Assembly (NCBI GenBank): GCA_032718475.1
Contig: JAUCBJ010008009.1
Span: forward strand, 104,472 to 168,471
Direction: 5' to 3'
From: Nemertoderma westbladi
Taxonomy: Eukaryota > Xenacoelomorpha > Nemertodermatida > Nemertodermatidae
Length of the DNA stretch: 64,000 bases
Shown here: positions 44,533-55,204 of the stretch, piece by piece
Layout of the letters: every line of letters starts with the position of its first letter
How positions within the stretch are numbered: position 1 is the stretch's first letter
The notes under the pieces: model-generated
What the model was told of the DNA's origin: nothing
The model's input: only the letters and a program-made list of their open reading frames with translations
The model's database searches: none
Position numbers and translations under genes: made by a program

Positions 44533-46585
44533 CATAACATATTTTATATTGAAGAAATAAAATATCGAATAAAAATACCAAATGTATGCCATACTGTTTC
44601 ACACACAATACTGCAATAGATTCAAATTTCCCGCTTTCCGCTTTCAAATAAATCATTTTTATCGCGATTTAATTAATTTTATCGCGATTTAATTAATTTT
44701 ATAGCGATTTAATTAATTTTATCGCGATTTAATTAATTTTATCGCGATTTAATTAATTTTATCGCGATTTAATTAATTTTATCGCGATTTAATTAATTTT
44801 ATCACGATTTAATTAATTTTATCGCGATTTAATTGATTTTATTGCGAAATAAATCATTTTTATCGCGATTTAATTAATTTTATCGCGATTTAATTAATTT
44901 TATCCTAAAATAAATCATTTTTATCGCGATTTAATTAATTTTATCGCGATTTAATTAATTTTATCGCGATTTAATTAATTTTATCGCGATTTAATTGATT
45001 TTATTGCGAAATAAATTATTTTTATCGCGATTTAATTAATTTTATCGTGATTTAATTAATTTTATCCTAAAATAAATCATTTTTATCGCGATTTAATTAA
45101 TTTTATCGCGATTTAATTAATTTTATCGCGATTTAATTAATTTTATCGCGATTTAATTATTTTTATCGCGAAATAAATCATTTTATCGCGATTTAAATAA
45201 CATAATTATATTGAAGAAATAAAATATCGAATAAAAATACCAAATGTATGCCATACTGTTTCACACACAATACTGCAATAGATTCAAATTTCCCGCTTTC
45301 CGCTTTCAAATAAATCATTTTTATCGCGATTTAATTGATTTTATCGCGATTTAATTAATTTTATCGCGATTTAATTAATTTTATCGCGATTTAATTAATT
45401 TTATCGCGATTTAATTCATTTTATCGCGATTTAATTAATTTTATCGCGATTTAATTAATTTTATCGCGATTTAATTAATTTTATCACAAGATAAATAATT
45501 TTTATCGCGGTTTAATTAATTTTATCGCGATTTAATTAATTTTATCGCGATTTAATTAATTTTATCGCGATTTAATTAATTTTATCGCGATTTAATTAAT
45601 TTTATCGCGATTTAATTAATTTTATCGCGATTTAATTAATTTTATCGCGATTTAATTAATTTTATCGCGATTTAATTAATTTTATCGCGATTTAATTAAT
45701 TTTATCACAAGATAAATCATTTTTATCGCGATTTAATTAATTTTATCGCGATTTAATTAATTTTATCGCGATTTAATTAATTTTATCGCGATTTAATTAA
45801 TTTTATCACAAGATAAATAATTTTTATCGCGGTTTAATTAATTTTTATCGCGGTTTAATTAATTTTATCGCGATTTAATTAATTTTATCACAAGATAAAT
45901 AATTTTTATCGCGGTTTAATTAATTTTATCGCGATTTAATTAATTTTATCGCGATTTAATTAATTTTATCGCGATTTAATTAATTTTATCGCGATTTAAT
46001 TAATTTTATCGCGATTTAATTAATTTTATCGCGATTTAATTAATTTTATCACAAGATAAATCATTTTTATCGCGATTTAATTAATTTTATCGCGATTTAA
46101 TTAATTTTATCGCGATTTAATTAATTTTATCACGAGATAAATCATTTTTATTGCGATTTAATTAATTTTATCGCGATTTAATTAATTTTATCGCGATTTA
46201 ATTAATTTTATCGCGATTTAATTAATTTTATCGCGATTTAATTAATTTTATCGCGATTTAATTTATTTTATCACAAGATAAATCATTTTTATCGCGATTT
46301 AATTAATTTTATCGCGATTTAATTAATTTTATCGCGATTTAATTAATTTTATCACGAGATAAATCATTTTTATTGCGATTTAATTAATTTTATCGCGATT
46401 TAATTAATTTTATCGCGATTTAATTGATTTTATTGCGAAATAAATCATTTTTATCGCGATCTAATTAATTTTATCATGAAATAAATCATTTTTATCGCGA
46501 TTTAATTAATTTTATCGCGATTTAATTAATTTTATCATGAAATAAATCATTTTTATCTCGATTTAATTAATTGTATCGCGATTTA
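44533..46585. repeat. 20-bp palindromic satellite with repeated right-end modules
   Basis: A satellite with exact 20-bp period ATCGCGATTTAATTAATTTT alternates the palindromes TCGCGA and TTAATTAA for about 95 units, with periodic variant units (ATAAATCATTTTTATCGCG, ATCACAAGATAA). A module consisting of the 60-bp terminal repeat plus CTGTTTCACACACAATACTG... occurs at 44533-44660 and 45187-45317. The outermost terminal repeat (46586-46645) abuts the target duplication. Tandem amplification of the element's right end explains the layout. Confidence 0.9.
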
Positions 46586-46651
46586 AATAACATAATTATA
46601 TTGCAGAAATAAAATATCGAATAAAAATACCAAATGTACGCCATAATAAGG

Positions 46652-47068
46652 AAAGTTTTAGCTCGGTGATGTGCTTCTATCATGCCAGAAATGATTAACC
46701 AACCCGACCACAGACAGCCACTTTTGGCGGGAAGGCAATTATCTCGGAATTAAATTTTTTATTTTTCAAAATACTGAAATACAGCCAGATCCCTTCCTAT
46801 AATAAATGTATAATAACAAACACCTCGAAAAATACAGCTTGCCAACACATTGTTACTATCAATAATATAACTTTTTGTGGAACACGGTATTAATATAATA
46901 CATAATTATATTATACGTCATTGTTCATAAAATAACACTTTATAGCGTTAAGGCACGAGTGATTTTGTTATAACAAAAACGAGGGCCCTAAAAGCTTTAA
47001 AGTGGTAATTATGAACAATGGCGAATCTAATTTTATTTATTTGTGGAGAATTATTTGTAGTTTTGCAC
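46652..47068. other. Spacer between two DNA elements
   Basis: No gene recognised; AT-rich unique sequence. Confidence 0.45.
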
Positions 47069-47072
47069 TTAA

Positions 47073-48631
47073 CCCTATTAGTACCGGGCTATAAAATGCT
47101 GTACAAATACCGGGGGGGTTCATATTGACCCCTCCCTCTAAAATCTACAAATATTAACGAAAACGTCTGATTTTTTGATTGTACGTAGGTATCACTAGTC
47201 TGGATCCGACCGAAAAAATCATTTTCAAAAAAATGTACTGGAGTGGTAATATTGCAGCACCAAAATTACAAGTAGTGCACAATTTTCACAAAATTTGAAA
47301 GTTACATTTTTCGGCTAATTGTTTTTCAATACAGGTTTTCTGGGGCGCAAAATACATTGGAAAATATTTAAAAATGATATGATTACCATAAATGGCTGTT
47401 TAGTCCTCTCTGCGTAGGAAAAAAATGAAAAAAACAAGTAACCAGCACTTTTCAGTTAGAACACAAAATTTTTAATTCACTTATACGATGCTATAAATTC
47501 ACATTTTTAGGTTTTCTAGGGCGCTGATTCTAATGGAATACATTTCAAATATGCCATATCATTGCTACTTGTATTTTTCGGCGTAATTTGGCAAATTTTG
47601 GTGCGAGCACCAAATTTCGTACGTACCCATCACCAAAAAGTACAAGTGCTGTACGATGTCCAGTGCTGTTTTTATTGTTTCCATCGGATTCAGGACCCTC
47701 ATAAACCCGTATAACGTAAGAAACGAGATGATACTATCTACTGATCAATTTACTAATTTTCCAAAATTTGGTGCAAAACAACAATTTTCACCCACCGGCG
47801 AAAAATACAAGTTTGAAAACTCTTATGAAATTTTTACTGATTCCATTGAATTCAGAACCCTAACAAACCCATATAACGCAAGAAACAAGATGACACAATC
47901 AATTGATATATTTGATGGTTTTCAAAATTTGGTGCTAGCACCACATTTTGCACCCACTTCCGAAAAATACAAGTTTGAGATGTCTAGTTCGATAATTATA
48001 TATTCCATTGAATTCAGAACAGCCATAAACCTCTAAAATGCAAGAAATAAATTGTCACAAGCAATTTTATCTATTGAATGGATTTTCAAAATTTCGTGCT
48101 AGCACCAAAATTTGCACACAGCACCAAAAAATACAAGTTTGATGCGCTTGGTGCAACTCGTATATATTTCATCCAAACCAGAACCCCAAAAAAGCACAAT
48201 TGCGTAAAAAACAAGTTTCAAACAATCAATTTACAAAATTGACATATTTCAAAATTTGGTACTGGCACCAAAATTTGGCACCCGCCGAAAAAAACAAGTT
48301 TGAAATTTCTAAATCAATTTATATGAATTCCATCCAATTGCTAACACCAAAAAACCGGTGTAAATCAAAAATAGAGATGTTACAATTAATATTTAATGAA
48401 ATGTAATTTTCAAAAAACGTCTCAAAAAAAGTGCCAAAAGTAGGGTTAAAAAACGGTGCTATAACTCGAAAACTACCCAATATTTTTGAAAACGGTTTTC
48501 ACTACTAGGAAGACAATAGATTTTTAGGAAAAGTCATAAAATTTCAGAATCCCAACTGCGTTTGTTTCAGAATTATAAGAAAAAAACCACGGGAGGGGTC
48601 ATATTGACCCCCCCCCCCGGGTTTAATAGGG
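47073..48631. mobile_element. piggyBac-like MITE with internal ~160-bp repeats
   Basis: Ends CCCTATTA...TAATAGGG are directly flanked by TTAA on both sides (47069-47072 and 48632-48635), the piggyBac target duplication. Further in, both ends carry related GGGGGG...TCATATTGACCCC sequence in inverted orientation. There is no transposase. The interior is built of four or five diverged ~160-bp units sharing GAAAAATACAAGTTTG, ATTCCATTGAATTCAGAAC and CAAAATTTGGTGCTAGCACC. The short ORFs it contains are not conserved between units. Confidence 0.78.
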
Positions 48632-48849
48632 TTAAACTTTCTAGAACTACCTAATAATGACGCGGTGACATACTGGATATACTGGAAATATAATATAGTT
48701 TAATGTATGGCGTAGGGACATACTGAGAAATAATGTCGCACTGCGATATAAAGTTGGGAAATATGTAGCCCTGGTGGCGATTTCGTAGTGCGAAATTAAT
48801 TCAATACAAATAAATATATTATATTGATTCTACTGAAAGGGAGGGATGG

Positions 48850-49500
48850 GGGGGGGGGGGGGAGTTCCACTCTGCCCCCACCTCCCTCCCGTGGGAGGGG
48901 GGGGGGGAGTTCCACTCTGCCCCCACCTCCCTCCCGTGGGAGGGGGGGGGGGGGGAGTTCCACTCTGCCCCCACCTCCCTCCCGTGGGAGGGGGGGGGGG
49001 GAGTTCCACTCTGCCCCCACCTCCCTCCCGTGGGAGGGGGGGGGGGGGGGAGTTCCACTCTGTCCCCACTTCCCTCCCGTGGGAGGGGGGGGGGGGGAGT
49101 TCCACTCTGCCCCCACTTCCCTCCCGTGGGAGGGGGGGGGGGGAGTTCCACTCTGCCCCCACTTCCCTCCCGTGGGAGGGGGGGGGGGGGAGTTCCACTC
49201 TGCCCCCACTTCCCTCCCGTGGGAGGGGGGGGGGAGTTCCACTCTGCCCCCACCTCCCTCCCGTGGGAGGGGGGGGGGGAGTTCCACTCTGCCCCCACCT
49301 CCCTCCCGTGGGAGGGGGGGGGGGGAGTTCCACTCTGCCCCCACCTCCCTCCCGTGGGAGGGGGGGGGGGGGAGTTCCACTCTGCCCCCACTTCCCTCCC
49401 GTGGGAGGGGGGGGGGGGGGGGAGTTCCACTCTGCCCCCACTTCCCTCCCGTGGGAGGGGGGGGGGGGAGTTCCACTCTGCCCCCACTTCCCTCCCGTGT
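48850..49500. repeat. G-run minisatellite, 14 copies
   Basis: Units of 44-50 bp contain GAGTTCCACTCTGCCCCCAC, CTCCCTCCCGTGGGAG and a run of 8-14 G. Length variation is confined to the G run; a CCACCT/CCACTT change is the main other variant. All frames are open because the unit lacks stops. The G runs could form G-quadruplexes on the plus strand, and CCTCCCGTGGGAGG is a hairpin. Confidence 0.93.
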
Positions 49501-49966
49501 AAAGATGTAGCACTTAAACATTATACTTATTTCATTTAATAATCCACTGGCGGAAATTATTCCAAGCGATGAAATATAATGAATGAATGCGACCATATTA
49601 TTCCTTCCCATCCATTCCATCCTTATATTGAATAGACACTGCATCATCTCTGATAAAATGTGATAAGATTGTGAGGCTATAGGAAAAGTTGGAATTTGTT
49701 AAGTTTACAAAAATTCCATTGAAATATTTACGGATGAGATTATGAATTCACAAACAGCGGGAAATACTATTTCCTTAAATCCTCTTGACTCTATTGACTC
49801 TATTGGGCTACACAATCCTACATTTATCACAATAATCAACGTACAATCACAATTTTCGCCTTCCTAATTATTATGAGTGAAAGCGGAATAAAATATATCT
49901 AGTAAGAATTTATATTTTATAGAGTTCAGTTTATAAAGTCACTGCATCTTTAGGTGTATTAGGAAT
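49501..49966 (-). other. Downstream flank of the guanylate cyclase gene (probable 3' UTR)
   Basis: Directly follows the cyclase stop codon on the minus strand, so part of it is probably 3' UTR. No clear AATAAA was pinned down. Confidence 0.4.
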
Positions 49967-50344
49967 TCAACATTCAACTTCAAGTTCATCTTGGAAGCAC
50001 AACTGTTTTTGTCCAGTTGTGTTTCGTCCAGATAGTTTAGCCTTGCCTTTTTCTAACATTTCCATAACATTATTGTCTGGTAACTTCACTTTTACGGCGT
50101 TTGTAGTGTTATCCTTATTTCTGTCTGTTGCAGGGCAGGTAATATTACTTGAGTTGGATTTTATTTGTGACTGGCTATCAGAATGAATGAGTCTAGAGGA
50201 ACCTTGCGCCCTCTTCATTCTTGGAGGTGCATCTTTGGGTGCGTCCTGCCTTACATATGTCGATAGACCCAATTGAGAACGCGAATATGTATCTCTTCTC
50301 TCTTTAGGATTTTCAGATTCCAACCAGTAAGTCAGAACTTCTCC
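49967..50344 (-). CDS. Guanylate cyclase, receptor type: last coding exon
   Basis: On the minus strand a strong acceptor, TTGTCTTTCAG, precedes GGAGAAGTTCTGACTTACTGG, coding GEVLTYWLESE. In receptor guanylate cyclases the sequence MKGKG...TYWL closes the catalytic domain, and the exon at 58129-58285 ends with MKGK in phase 0, so the join is exact. The remaining ~115 residues are a hydrophilic, Ser/Asn/Lys-rich C-terminal tail ending DELEVEC; the tail is poorly conserved in the family. The upstream ATG-initiated frame across the acceptor is an artefact of reading into the intron. Role: part of the membrane receptor that makes cGMP. Confidence 0.87.
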   Translation of the reverse strand, partial: GEVLTYWLESENPKERRDTYSRSQLGLSTYVRQDAPKDAPPRMKRAQGSSRLIHSDSQSQIKSNSSNITCPATDRNKDNTTNAVKVKLPDNNVMEMLEKGKAKLSGRNTTGQKQLCFQDELEVEC

Positions 50345-50746
50345 CTGAAAGACAAGAGATGAATATGATACATTTACCATTCATGTTGTGGTATCTATTA
50401 ATTTGTAACAAAGATAGCTTTCGGGGAAATTCAAAAGCTTAACTACATTTCGTACTATTTTACAATACTTTCTTGGGGACTATCATAAATGATGTAGAGT
50501 GACTTTCATCCCTTCTCATTCTAAAATACTGTGTTGTGAGGTATCCCTCTACATATTAGTCCAACCTAAATAAAATTAGCAAAACTAAAATAAAAATGAA
50601 ATACTATAGTGTAGCGCGATATTTATAACTAAGTAAGGTAGAACGGTAAGGTATAAGTAAGTGTAGGCTGTAGGTGTAGGTAAGGTGTAAGTAAGGTATA
50701 ACGTAGAGTTAGTGCAAAGCATAATTAATTGGGGGGGTATATGGTA
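50345..50746. other. Cyclase intron sequence
   Basis: Part of the 7.8-kb last intron. The stretch 50630-50720 has GTAAGGTATA/GTAGGTGTAGG simple repeats; otherwise nothing. Confidence 0.5.
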
Positions 50747-51190
50747 TTAGACCCCCAAAACTTCCGCTTCAATTGCCGCACTCTTAATTCTGGTTTCCGC
50801 CAGGGTCTGAACTCGATGACGACGTTTATGAGTACATAATCCCCACAGGCACATAAGAGCCGACTGAACAAGGGCGAAATTTAACTTGGTCCGTATGAGT
50901 GAGACAGTTAAGGAATAAGAACCGCCCCTCTTCTGTGACAGAAACAAACTGACACGGTCCACTAAAGCATGGGCACTTCGGCTCAGAAACCACGAAAGGA
51001 CAGAAAGCAGCCCCTTCCATGGTGTTGATTCGTTTCTTGTATTTTCGGCACTTCTCTCCTTCATGCTTCGCATAGGATGAAAGTGTTGACCGGGCGTTGG
51101 ACGAAAACATAGTATTGAAAACTTTAACGTCCTCAAAAATCCACTCAAACTGACCACCACAAACTTCCTTGATAGCAACATCTAGCCGAG
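50747..51190 (-). pseudogene. C-terminal nuclease-like fragment of another RT family
   Basis: The minus strand encodes ARLDVAIKEVCGGQFEWIF, EDVKVFN, KCRKYKKRINTMEGAAFCPF and, after a frameshift near 50960, SLIRTKLNFALVQSALMCLWG. I recognise this order (a D...F-DV-VFN...K--Y--RI...E-G-F-P-V core followed by S-IR--L-FAL-RSA) as the usual C-terminus of a family of invertebrate RT proteins, probably a PD-(D/E)XK nuclease domain. It is broken and 5'-truncated, and joins an RTE fragment near 51200. Confidence 0.6.
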
Positions 51191-51211
51191 CATTATCCTG
51201 CCTCTAAGTGC

Positions 51212-51675
51212 CTCAATGATGCTGACGACAGCAGGCAATCATCCCAGGCATGGAAAGAGGACAACTTGCTTACTGGGCGGAAAAGCCAACCAACCACCAA
51301 GGTTAAGGCTGAATCACCAGCCGATCGCCTCAATGGTTGGAAAGCCCACTTTGAAAAGCTCCTCAATAATGACAGGGTATTGCCTGATAACTTTATAGAA
51401 GTAAAAGTGTCTGAGTCTGTGCTGACAGATATTCCCATTGGCAATATCTCCATTGCTGAAGTGAAGGCTGCTGTAAAGAACATTACCTAACACTCTATGG
51501 TTCTTTTTGGGGAATCTCATTGATCTCGATTGCTGCAAAGCTATACAATAGAATTCTATTAAATCGCATCAGAGATCCCATTGAGAGACTGCTCCATGGA
51601 AATCAGAATGGGTTCCGTAAAGGTCGTGGGACCATGAACCCCATTTTGGCACTTAGAAGTATAATTGAAGAGACA
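51212..51675 (+). pseudogene. RTE-like LINE fragment with internal deletion
   Basis: Matches 36328-36945 of the reference copy (LTGRKSQPTTKVKAESPADR, then GNQNGFRKGRGT) but lacks about 150 bp at 51484-51490, where the frame jumps from the SIKTNRASGVDG region directly to NLTLYGSF. 5' and 3' truncated. Confidence 0.88.
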
Positions 51676-51679
51676 TAGC

Positions 51680-52300
51680 ACGATATATGAGGTCTGAATG
51701 ATGTCGGAATGTATTGGTAAATTATATAACATAGGTATGTATCTTTTGAAAAAAGTTTAAAAATAGATGGAAAATTTGAAGGAAATTTCAAAATTTCACT
51801 TTTTTCCACATTTTGAAATAGAATGATATTTCTCCTGGTACCAAAAATACTTATTTTAATTGTGTAAACAATTTTTTACTCAAGTTTAAGAATCCTCCAT
51901 ACTATCTCCCCAAGGCATTTGGATTTTCAGAAGAAGTTTTATTCACTCCACCTTTATATCACGGAACACTTCGTAATGATAACATATATATATACACACA
52001 GATTGAATATTAGTATGTAAGCCAGTTAGTATTGAAGAACACAATATGTAATTAACTTTACAAGTGATATAATAACGAATTTAGATGATTTAGATGATTA
52101 TTATATATTAAAAAAATCCCACAACCAACCTTGTACCAAATTAAAAAGACTAAATATACTAATTAAACAAGCTTCATATTTCTACAAAAAATGCCATATT
52201 GTGTTGCCTCCATCGGCCTGCTGCATTGAAACAAAAAACAAAAACATTTTGTCACCACCATGTAATCCACAATTGGCTAGCCCAATGCAGAGTGCATTAA
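51680..52300. other. Cyclase intron sequence
   Basis: AT-rich, no gene recognised. Confidence 0.5.
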
Positions 52301-52302
52301 TT

Positions 52303-52747
52303 AGAATGATATGCCGGCTTGTCAACAAAGTAGCGCCGCCACAACTCACAATCATGACATTTGCAAGATCATCCGCATCTTCAAGGCCAGTGTCCTTTAA
52401 GATGCGTCTCACAAGTTTCAAGGGCTATCCACCATGCTTATTTTCTCCATGGGGCTGCCAAAATACAAGATTATGCACTGGCTGGTCCTCACGGCGAAAA
52501 CATTGTCCTGCAAAGTGGAGGCGGCTTTGTTCTAGTGTCAAGCTTGGGGAACCAATGAGAAACCTCCAATGATATATAGTGTCTGGTTGGAGATGTGTGC
52601 ATTGTACTTGACACAATGAACCCGGCGTAGCATTCTTGTGAATGTGCTATCCAGAGATTTGGTGTCCTCAGCAGTTAGAGCCCAACATGGACTCCCATAG
52701 GGGAGTACTGGAACTACTGTTGCTTTAAATAATCGGACCTCAGTTTC
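52303..52747 (-). pseudogene. RTE-like LINE 3' fragment
   Basis: Minus-strand copy of the RT C-terminal region (YGSPCWALTAEDTKSLDSTF, RRVHCVKYNAHISNQTLY, VHNLVFWQPHGENKHGG, DTGLEDADDLANVM), broken by small indels near 52430 and 52560. Confidence 0.88.
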
Positions 52748-52775
52748 CGATGACAAAATATCTTTTTGGCACTTA

Positions 52776-53215
52776 TCTAAGAATGCTACACCGTGTTCAT
52801 TGTGTCAAGTACAAAATGCTACACCGGGTTCATTTTGTCAACTACAATGGACACATCTCCAATCACACGCTATACAACTTTGGAAATGTCGCACTAGACA
52901 CCCCAAACGTGACACTTGAACTGAGCCGAGTCGACTTTGCAGGACATTGCTTTCGAGATAAGGACTGGCCAGGGCACAATCTTGTCCTTTTGTCATATGG
53001 TCGTATCATAGTCTGAATAAACATGGTGGACTGGGTATCCCATGATTTTCTTTAGACGCCTCTTAAAGGACACTGGACTACTTGAAGATGCGGATAAAAT
53101 TATGCCGCCACAATTCCCTATCAACCGATAGGGAATTGTGGTGGCACAATTTTGTCGACAAGCCGGCACATCATTCTTAATATATAAATATAATGCAGCT
53201 GCCGATAGTACCGGG
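52776..53215 (+). pseudogene. Diverged RTE-like LINE 3' fragment with inverted duplication
   Basis: Codes MLHRVHCVKYK, then again MLHRVHFVNYNGHISNHTLYN (a short tandem duplication), AGHCFRDKDWPGHNLVL, and ends with ATAATGCAGCTGCCGATAG, the family's 3' end. It is a more diverged subfamily. At 53108-53141 it contains a perfect 15-bp inverted repeat. Confidence 0.8.
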
Positions 53216-54202
53216 TGTTCCACTTTGGTAATTTTACTGAATTAGGCCTAACAGAAGTAATTAAAATGACAAGTTCCAGTGCAATCTTCGATGACTGAAG
53301 AAAAACAACGTATGGTGAACAGGATCGGAGATGTTACTTTTAGAGAGGGACGTGATTCTGTGGCATAATCAAACTGAACTCAAACCAAAACGGCCCTTTT
53401 AAGGGCCAACATCCTTTGCCACTATCCAGGAGCTCCCCGTGCTGCAAAGGGGAAGCATGGTTGTAAAGCTGATGACTAACGGTGGATAAATTATATTTTT
53501 TTAATTGTGATTAAATCAAAAATATTGAAAAATAAGATTGGCTTAAAGAATAGCCTATGAAATTTTTTTACTTTCGTATTGCACCCTAAATTTTTGCATG
53601 CAAGCTCAGAATTAAATTATCTTTCGAATGTTATATTACACTAAGGTGCATGTCTGGCAGTTTTGGCTGGCCAGGGGGGAGGGGGGCAATCATTATAGAA
53701 CACCCGGTAGTTGTAGTATCTCGAAAGGAGCCGATATTATTAAAAATATTTTTCAGAAAAAGCCGATAAAATGTTAGGAAAAGTCACAAATAACATAACT
53801 AATATTTTTACTGTTACTTTTACTTCAAGTCTTATAATCCAGCACTTTATAAGATGTGTGAATCTTTTTAAAATCAACAGCTGGAATTGAAAATACACGA
53901 GAACTGTAATTTTATCAAGTAGTGTTGAATTGTGAAATGGAATATGTAATTTTAATCGAAAATGATAATAATAGTGCTAGTGAATTAAAGTGAAGTACAA
54001 TCTTCTTTGGCCAATATGGTTAGAGTTTCAGTTATTTTTACATTGTACATTTTTAACATATATTGATTGTAGCTATATATTTAGTATATTTATCATTGTT
54101 CATGTTCATTGTTTACTATATTTTTGATTTTCGAATTCTGCATAATTTCTAATGTATTTTCCACAGTTGTTTTCAACCTTTGAAGATTTTCACTTCTTTT
54201 AT
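53216..54202. other. Cyclase intron sequence
   Basis: No gene recognised; AT-rich. Confidence 0.45.
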
Positions 54203-54817
54203 TTACAGAATAAGTGGTAGGAAGACCAGCAGTATAATTGGGGCAGCTTCTATTCCACCACTTGGAAGAACAGTGGTATTAACCACAGGTGTTGTAGAGA
54301 CATCTTCCTTCCATGGTTCTAGATCACATTGTCGTGTAGGGCAGCACTGATATTGACACACTTGATGTGTGATCGTCAAGCCTTCTCGTGCATTAGCAAT
54401 AATTGTATCTAATAAAACCATTATTTGATCGTCATAACCATCAAAATGATTTTCTATGAGGACAGCGCATTGATCTTCTGTTAGTGGCTTACACTCATTA
54501 GGTTTTCTGAAGCAGCCCTTCCAAACTACATTGAACGAGATCTCAACATTGTGTACATTATGACCGTGAAATATGCTCGAGATCACTCCGCAATCATAGC
54601 ATTCATATGCAGATAATCGTGGTTTGCTCAGGATGTAATGGCCTTCCACAAACTCCCAGTTGCCCTCGGTACCTACCGCCTTGATTTTGTCTTCATATAC
54701 TTTGATTAGCCCTTTACTGTCGGATACAAACTTATATATCGTTGACTCATCACATCTTTCGATCTGGCCACAACAAATGGTCACATGAAATGTAAAATAG
54801 ATGATGTAGATTATCAT
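54203..54817 (-). CDS. LU-domain (Ly6/uPAR-like) GPI-anchored protein
   Basis: A 204-codon, single-exon ORF. It has an N-terminal signal peptide (residues ~1-18, MIIYIIYFTFHVTICC), a Cys-rich ectodomain and a C-terminal hydrophobic tail (192-204) after a small-residue site (SGG, ~186-188), the layout of a GPI-anchored protein. The domain opens with C73-x2-C76 (ECYDCG) and closes with CC-x4-C-D (C158, C159, C164), close to the LU-domain ending CC-x4-C-N; Cys102, 109, 117 and 154 lie between. There is an N-glycosylation site at N180. The stop overlaps AATAAA (TAAATAAAA). It sits in the last intron of the guanylate cyclase on the same strand. The ligand is unknown. The 50 residues before C73 are unusual for a one-domain protein. 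A first non-coding exon cannot be excluded. Confidence 0.75.
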   Translation of the reverse strand: MIIYIIYFTFHVTICCGQIERCDESTIYKFVSDSKGLIKVYEDKIKAVGTEGNWEFVEGHYILSKPRLSAYECYDCGVISSIFHGHNVHNVEISFNVVWKGCFRKPNECKPLTEDQCAVLIENHFDGYDDQIMVLLDTIIANAREGLTITHQVCQYQCCPTRQCDLEPWKEDVSTTPVVNTTVLPSGGIEAAPIILLVFLPLIL

Positions 54818-55200
54818 CTTTCAACATGAAGATTTACCTAAATTATCTTCATTCACGCTGTGTAACCAGTGATATATCACAAAAGCTGTTTTCGTTTACT
54901 TTTCACAATATTTTAGTTCTTCTGTATTTAGATGTTTGGTATAGAATACATTGCAGATGATGTAAGGAGACAAATCTAAGGAAAAAATATCCTTAGAAAG
55001 AAAGCCATTGTACCATCTATAATATTGATATAGACAGTTAAGCTGGCAGCATTACTATAAACTCGTAAATCTTATTGACGTATTCTATATATTTATTTAT
55101 GTCTTTATATACTGTATAATTCAAAATTTAACATAAAACAAACTACTACTACTGTAGATAAATAAGCATAGACTCTCTCGATTATTGCTTAAACTGCATG
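54818..55200. other. Upstream flank of the LU-domain gene
   Basis: Should hold the promoter of the minus-strand LU-domain gene. I see no confident TATA or other motif. Confidence 0.35.
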
Positions 55201-55204
55201 TTTT

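Larger units (their letters stand above)
40251..46645 (+). mobile_element. Terminal-inverted-repeat element carrying a Ulp1-RT-nuclease gene
   Basis: The ends are 60-bp inverted repeats (40251-40310 and 46586-46645, three mismatches) starting TATGGCGTACATTTGG, flanked by a 6-bp target duplication ATAAGG (40245-40250 and 46646-46651). Inside are a single large ORF starting about 165-225 bp from the left end and about 2 kb of a 20-bp palindromic satellite near the right end. The right-end sequence itself occurs three times (ending at 44592, 45250 and 46645). TAT...ATA ends and a 6-bp duplication resemble those of the IS3EU-like element at 14.5 kb. No DDE transposase is encoded, so it would be non-autonomous for transposition, or a host for a nested RT gene. 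The boundaries are firm; the interpretation is open. Confidence 0.85.

Noticed and set aside
48796-49647. Pro/Gly-rich ORFs on both strands
   Set aside because: They are frame shadows of the G-run minisatellite.
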